Positions 17,056-21,845 of a stretch of DNA of 21,845 bases are shown in pieces. The number at the start of each line of letters is the position of its first letter. Within the stretch, counting starts at the first letter, position 1. The stretch spans positions 426,057 through 447,901 of the forward strand of contig BFEA01000511.1 in assembly GCA_003427395.1 (NCBI GenBank), in the 5' to 3' direction. Source of the DNA: Chara braunii. Its lineage: Eukaryota; Streptophyta; Charophyceae; Charales; Characeae. The notes below the pieces were generated by a model. That model saw only the letters and a program-made list of their open reading frames with translations, was not told the origin of the DNA and searched no databases. Both the position numbers and the translations under genes were made by a program.

Positions 17056-17529
17056 CTGAAGTGGGGTGAGTGGGAGCTTGCGGCGCATGCTGAAATACCG
17101 CTGCTTTTATTTTTATTTTTATTTTCATTTTCTATTTTTTATTTTACTTATTTCGTGAGGTGGAGCCGGGGCTCTGCCCCTGCTTCTCGATCCAAGGTGC
17201 AGGCGTTGTGGCAAGGCTGGTGCCCTCCCACTTGCTGCAGCAGCAAACTGCCGTGACGACCGAGCAACCGAGCAATAGGCCGGGCACTGCAGCGCCATCC
17301 ATTTCAGGCTGATTGATTCAGCAGGCGAGTTGTTACTCCTTCCTTAGCGGAGATCGACTTCCATGATCACCGTTCTGCTGGTTGTGTAGGTCGGCACCTG
17401 TTGTGGTGTCTGGACTAGTGCACATTTTTACATTAGGCAGAGCGAACGAACCTGGATGGGATCTGGCGCAGGGTGCATGCGGGGCGAGGAAGAAGGAGCA
17501 ACGAGGGGAAGAAGCTATGGCGGGAGTGA
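17056..17529. other. Unclassified spacer
   Basis: A TTTTA-rich microsatellite-like stretch at 17103-17155 is followed by GC-rich DNA without repeats that I recognise. Open frames here on both strands have no recognisable domain. Confidence 0.4.
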
Positions 17530-18100
17530 AAAGTGTACAGCCCGCCCGTTCCTTGATGAAATCAGGCGGGGAGAGATGGTAGGTAGGGGTTTTGGCATAG
17601 GGCGAATGCAATGGTAGGGTTAGTTTGGTCAGAGAGTTAGTGTAGAAGGAGTTAGTGGAGAAAAGTGGTGCGCGGAGATGGCGGAAAACGAAGGAGAAGA
17701 AAGGTGGAAAAAACAATATCTCGCTCGATTCTCAACGAAATCAGGCGAGGAAACATGCTAACTGTTTTTTTTTTGCTGTTGTGAGTTGAATGGGAGCATT
17801 AGTTTGGCTGGTGGGTCGTTGGTTTGGGTGCTACGAAGATGATGGCTGCGCGAAGCTATCGAGCAGCAGGATCATGACGGATAGAAAATTTGGAATCTCC
17901 CTCGATACTTAGCAGAATTAGGCGGGTGATGGTGCGTTTTGAGGTTTCTGGCTGCTGCGAGTTCAATGGCGGTGGCAGATTTGACGGGGAGGCAACAGAT
18001 TCGGAGCTACGGTGTGAAGAGGCTGCGTGTGAAAGAGAAAGTCTTGAAACAGAGATGTATCTTCCCCTGTGTTAGTGAAAGATTCATTCTGCAAATTTGG
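17530..18100 (+). repeat. ~178-bp diverged tandem repeat
   Basis: The anchor ATCAGGCG or ATTAGGCG lies at 17561, 17740 and 17917 (steps of 179 and 177 bp), preceded each time by a CTCG- or CCCG-rich step and followed by a GAGTTGAATGG-like and then TAGTTTGG-like block. A fourth, shifted unit can be traced near 18056-18090, and a related segment recurs at about 18520-18580. Unit length is in the range of plant satellites, but here it is part of a larger dispersed element. Confidence 0.5.
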
Positions 18101-19421
18101 TGAGTAGCGGTATTGTTGAGTCACTACGGCNGTCTTCTTCCTCGTGACAATCATTCGCGGTTCTTTGGCTGTTACGGTCTTATTGACCATGCTCGTTCTC
18201 AATCACAAATGTAGTGAAGTTCGGAGCGAAGGTGGCAGGAACCTGGTCGAGGCTTCAGCCAGGTGCATTAGAGGTAGAGTAGGGAAGAGAGAAATCTGGC
18301 TGCAGGTGAGTAGAGTACGAGGGATTGAAGGGAACGAAGCCAAAAATTGGTAAGGAGAACACGATTGAAGAGAGTGATCTGTACTTACCTACAGACCATC
18401 CGTGGTAAGGGAGGAGCTACATTAGCCAGAACTGCTTGAATCTGTCNGCGCCATCGGCCGACTCGATCCACGACGTCTACGAGGATGATGTGACCGTAAT
18501 AATAAAAAAATACAGGTTGGGAATGTATCTTTCCATGCTANTGGAGAAAATTCATTCTCATTTTACACATTTGGTAGGTAGGAGCACGGGTTGGTAGCTG
18601 CAGGCGAGACTGAGTTTGNGGTCTTCTTGAAGAAATTTGCGACGGTCCACCCATGTCATGTGCGGGGCCCTCATCGTGATGCTCGNTTTTGTCATACCGT
18701 GTATCCTCGAAGTATTCGCTGTTCCTGTTGTTCNTGGTGCTGCTCGTGACTTCCCTGTCATTGCATGTCTTCGCCAAGGGCGGTATGCCTTGCCAACACT
18801 AGTTTAGAATTGCATTCATNNGTCNGAAGGTCAGGCCAGATCCACGATAGGTGAAGTATAGNTANGAGGATGTGGAGTGAGTGCNCGGGCAAGGAAGTNA
18901 GAAGGGTGACGAAAANAGGCGTGAGAAAGAGGAGTGCGCACACCAACAAGAGAGAAGGGAGGTGGAGCAGCNAAGTNAAAAAAGAAGTCACTTAGTTGGA
19001 GATGGGATCAAGCGAAGCCGAAGGAAGTAAGGGTCAGGATACTTACTTTGGCCTATGAAGGTTCACNGNNGTTGTAGACTNTTGACAACAGTTCCCTCTC
19101 CAAGTTGTTGTCGGACCGGCCGCTGCNANGTCTGATNCGGCTGCAGCCATGGTTGTTGCCNAGGGACCNAAATGTNGCTATGGGTCNGTGGCTAGGTTGA
19201 GAGTTGCTACGAGCTGCTAAAGGTTGTATGTGCTTGGCTGGAAGATTGGCCAGGTGCACTGGAGAGAGAGGGGCAAAGCAGGACGTAACTGTGTNTGTGN
19301 TGTTGATCGGGCAGTATGGCGGTCCCGTAATCACANGGCGTGGGGTGAATATGCGTCGGTCGGGGTAATGTGTCTTTGCGCATCCCGCCACCACTTCATA
19401 AGGCTGCCCGTTGCACTGCGA

Positions 19422-19662
19422 TACCTGGTTGATCCTGCCAGCAGNCATATGCCTGTCTCAAACAGACTGAGTCATGCACGATCGAGTATGGGCATTGAAC
19501 TGCTAATGGCTACTTAACCAGTTACCATCTTACTTGGCGGTCTCTTGCTACTCGGGTAACCGTGGTNATTCCAAAGCTAGTACATGCAGCGTACCCCGAC
19601 TTCTAGGACGGATATATGTTATTGGATAAGCGGCTGATCTAGGCTCACTTTGAACTGCCCGT
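19422..19662 (+). pseudogene. Degenerate 18S rRNA 5'-end fragment
   Basis: It opens with TACCTGGTTGATCCTGCCAG, the conserved first bases of eukaryotic 18S rRNA, then CATATGCCTGTCTCAAA and GTCATGCA. Further on it has AATGGCTAC(TT), CTACTCGGGTAACCGTGGT, ATTCCAAAGCTAGTACATGC, CCCCGACTTCT and ATTGGATAA, in the right order and spacing for about the first 220 nt of 18S. Many substitutions and several length changes set it apart from a functional gene, and similarity fades after about 19660 with no rDNA downstream. I read it as an rRNA-derived piece captured in a repeat. A diverged contaminant rDNA is less likely because the flanks are repeat sequence. Confidence 0.75.
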
Positions 19663-20956
19663 ATCCGGCCGGGGTCGCGGCCAGATCCGATGAAAGACCG
19701 GAAGTGGGATACCTGCAAAGGTGAGGGGATATCGGAAGGATTTGCTTACCTGGTGCTGCGTTCCCTCATGGTTAGAGATAAATTCATCAGTGAGTTTCTT
19801 TGGCTTAGGTGCACGCTGCAGGCCGAGCTTGTAGCGTGGCCTGTGTGTCGGCATTGTTGTTGAACGCTGTTGTTAGAGTCGGGATTGCTTCTTGCCACAG
19901 ACACCGGACTACAATCTTTATTGGGAAGTCGGACTGTAAGCCCCGCGACAGAAGTCATTTACCTACTTTCAGACTACTGTGCATCCTCGGCGAGAGTTGG
20001 TGTTCTCTTCCGATTGCTTATAGTTCCGACTTTGAGTGGCTGACGCCTTACCATTTTGAGAGGCTATGGCCATCACCGTCCAAGATAAACTGAGCGACAA
20101 CTGTCTTTCTTACTTTTGGTGCTACCAGTGTATGCTTCCTTTTCGTTGGACACGTACCTGCTCGTAGCATTTGTTTGTGCAGTCAACGGCTGCCTGGACT
20201 TCAATTGTTGCTGTTGTATAGTAGGTTGGATGCGATTGTTGTACCTCTACCCAGCCGTTGTTGCCTCTATGTCGGAGCTTCTGCTGCTTGGGCCAAGTGC
20301 AGAGAGGAAAAGATGAAGATGATGAAGAGTGTACACATACCTTGAAGAACTGGCGATGTAGGATGGACTGAAAGTCCGCCAAACTGCAGAGCCTTCAATG
20401 ACGCTCTTCCTCGTGAGTCACAATCGTTGTTGTTTTTTCAGTCCGTGAGCTTGACGGGGTGCTGCTGTTGGGCAGTTCAGTATTGTTGGGCGGCCCAACA
20501 CGTTGCTGCCGCGATGAAGGGAATTCAAGGTGTTGATTGAAGCCATGCTTGGGAGTAAGTGTTGCTGAGCGGAGGAAGGATGGCTGAGAGGCGGTGTCGA
20601 ATTTAGTGTTGGTTGCTGCTGAGGTGGCGGTTTATTCTACTTGAACGCGACCATTACAGGCACATAGCAGCAATTTGACCAGAAGTGACGGCACTGCAGT
20701 TTGAGGGGGTTACTAAGCTCTGCGAAAGGAGGCTATCATTGCAATTTGGAAGCCCGTCAGAGTGCCGCTTGATCTGCATTTGTGCCTGGGTTAGGCATCC
20801 TGTTACGATTTTGGCCACCATTGCGGGGCCCTCAGGCGCGGCAAGATTTCAAGGCCCTCTCACGCGAGTCTGAGCGCACCTCTCTTGTATCTGAGCGACT
20901 CAATCTCTCTCCTTCTGCCTTTCTCACTCTGAGTCTAGTCTTTTGTGTCTGAGACG

Positions 20957-21243
20957 AAGGCGGCAGGCGAGATTGCAACCCGTAGGACCGCATCAAGACT
21001 CTGCGGGGAGTCTGCCCACCGATTGTGGGAGCTCTGCCGGGGTTCAGGTGGGACCCTGGAGGCAGGGAACTATGAGGTAGGCCGACGTGATCTCCCTTAA
21101 GATCCCACATACACCTAATTATACCACCCTTCGTTCAGTTTGACTGAGTTTGACTTTTTATATATTTCCTTGACTTTAATTGAGGACTTCAACCGAATCA
21201 GAGAAATTTACTATGCTTGTTTAAACTTCATTTTGCTTGAAAT
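20957..21243 (+). repeat. Dispersed repeat terminal segment, copy B
   Basis: Counterpart of 7381-7665 in the same orientation. Shared blocks are AAGGCGGCA, GATTGCAACCC, GCCCACCGATTG, AGCTCTG, CAGGTGGGA and GCAGGGAAC, then a related A/T-rich tail. Similarity ends just before the fold-back region at 21261. Confidence 0.7.
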
Positions 21244-21260
21244 GGAAATCACCTATGTGT

Positions 21261-21311
21261 CTATTCAACGGGCAATGGGAAAGTTTCAACTCCGTTGTAC
21301 CCGTTGAATAG
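21261..21311. repeat. 12-bp perfect inverted repeat (CTATTCAACGGG)
   Basis: CTATTCAACGGG (21261-21272) and CCCGTTGAATAG (21300-21311) are perfect inverses with a 27-nt loop. Within the same region CCGTTGTAC (21292-21300) is inverse to GTACAACGG (21344-21352), so alternative foldings compete. Confidence 0.75.
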
Positions 21312-21353
21312 CCCCCGTGGCCCCGTTGAATTCCTGTTGAGTGGTACAACGGG

Positions 21354-21386
21354 CCCTCCCCGTTGAATATTGTTCAACGGGGAGGG
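21354..21386. repeat. 14-bp perfect hairpin built on CGTTGAA
   Basis: CCCTCCCCGTTGAA (21354-21367), loop TATTG, and the exact inverse (21373-21386). It is the longest perfect stem in the window relative to its loop. Confidence 0.8.
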
Positions 21387-21440
21387 TGCATTGGGCCTCG
21401 GACACGACGCTGGACGCACGTGAACCAAAAAAAATATCGT

Positions 21441-21530
21441 CCCATTAAATCCCGTTGAATCCCTGTTGAATCCCCGTTGAATCCCGTTGAATTCTCGTTG
21501 AATCCCGTGGAATCACCGTGGAATCCCATT
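21441..21530 (+). repeat. 10-11 bp minisatellite, CCCGTTGAAT
   Basis: About eight or nine units of CCCGTTGAAT with one-base length and base variants (CCCTGTTGAAT, TCTCGTTGAAT, CACCGTGGAAT). The core CGTTGAA is the same as that used in the inverted repeats at 21261-21386. Confidence 0.85.
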
Positions 21531-21675
21531 CGAAAAAAAAAACGGAAATTGTCCAAAAATTCCGGAAAAAAACTCTGTTATGCGGAAAAATAAACTGAAC
21601 AACTGTTGCTTATGGGTCACATCGAAAATCTTCACCAAATTAAAAATAAAAAATAAAATATAAAAATAAGTTATC

Positions 21676-21822
21676 TATTTATTTATTTATTTATTTATTT
21701 ACGTGTGTTTGTGTGTGTGTGTGAGTGTATGTGTGTGTGTGTGTGTATGTGTGTGTGTGTGATCGGGTGGGGGTGGGGGGGGCGACCCATCCCCTACCAA
21801 TCAATCAATCAATCAATCAATC
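21676..21822 (+). repeat. Compound microsatellite: TATT, GT, G-run, CAAT
   Basis: (TATT)6 at 21676-21700, an interrupted GT tract at about 21702-21761, a G-rich tract with four G-runs at 21765-21782 that could form a G-quadruplex, and (CAAT)6 at 21798-21822. No coding content. Confidence 0.9.
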
Positions 21823-21845
21823 GACCAAAAGAGGAAGAAAAAACT

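Larger units (their letters stand above)
17530..20956. mobile_element. GTT/GCT-rich dispersed repeat, copy B
   Basis: Same character as 5600-7380: degenerate GTT/GCT triplets, the shared GAAA-ATTCATTCT motif (about 18080 and 18548), and the same terminal segment (20957-21243). It carries the 178-bp repeats and an 18S-rRNA-like fragment. About 40 isolated N bases are scattered from 18131 to 19567 and nowhere else in the window apart from the main gap. An 8-bp-arm palindrome (TGTTGGGC/GCCCAACA) is at 20484-20500. No coding domain was found. Confidence 0.45.

Noticed and set aside
15706-17300. Continuation of pol (reverse transcriptase, RNase H or integrase)
   Set aside because: No frame shows the YxDD motif of reverse transcriptase or an HHCC/DDE integrase pattern. 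The sequence consists of unrelated repeats.
19422-19662. Functional rDNA unit
   Set aside because: Too many substitutions in universally conserved positions, no continuation into the rest of 18S, and no spacer or 5.8S nearby.
21374-21556. Minus-strand open frame rich in Gly-Asp-Ser-Thr-Gly repeats
   Set aside because: It is the translation of the CCCGTTGAAT minisatellite and has no independent support.

Overview
The window looks like repeat-dominated nuclear DNA from a green plant lineage (land plant or charophyte alga). The reasons are a U6 snRNA-derived sequence with the plant-type 5' cap stem and 3' tail, a Ty3/gypsy-like LTR retrotransposon primed by initiator-Met tRNA, and very uneven base composition. 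I found no intact host protein-coding gene. Everything I can name is a transposable element, an RNA-derived pseudogene, a satellite or minisatellite, or a fold-back structure. The species cannot be fixed from the sequence.

Layout. 1-500 is unclassified with homopolymer tracts and one strong hairpin. 505-1756 is a nested block: a U6 snRNA pseudogene (852-936 plus 1595-1620) split by a ~643-bp tRNA-headed, poly(A)-tailed SINE-like insertion with a target-site duplication, all enclosed by a 59-bp inverted repeat (600-658/1698-1756). 1757-3183 is unclassified. A palindromic transposon-end-like motif sits at 3184-3203. 3881-4863 holds a run of separate perfect hairpins. 5600-7665 is a GTT/GCT-rich repeat whose last ~285 bp recur at 20957-21243. 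7811-8850 is a degenerate ~60-bp tandem array and 9197-9610 a ~125-bp tandem array.

10273-15680 is the left part of an LTR retrotransposon: 361-bp 5' LTR, iMet primer-binding site, an assembly gap, a ~2-kb structured leader, a gag damaged by frameshift(s) and a stop, an intact gag C-terminal part with zinc knuckle, and a retropepsin in the -1 frame. The protease-containing frame runs into a second copy of the palindromic end at 15680-15705, and no reverse transcriptase, RNase H or integrase follows, so the element is truncated, probably by that insertion.

16340-17055 holds a ~110-bp duplication and then a tandem array of ~60-bp half-units carrying tRNA A-box-like motifs. 17530-18100 is a ~178-bp tandem repeat leading into a GTT/GCT-rich element (to 21243) that contains a degenerate fragment of the 18S rRNA 5' end (19422-19662). 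21261-21530 is a fold-back region built from CGTTGAA motifs in both orientations, and the window ends in compound microsatellites. The organising theme is nesting and structural RNA capture: U6, tRNA and 18S pieces, each embedded in repeated DNA.
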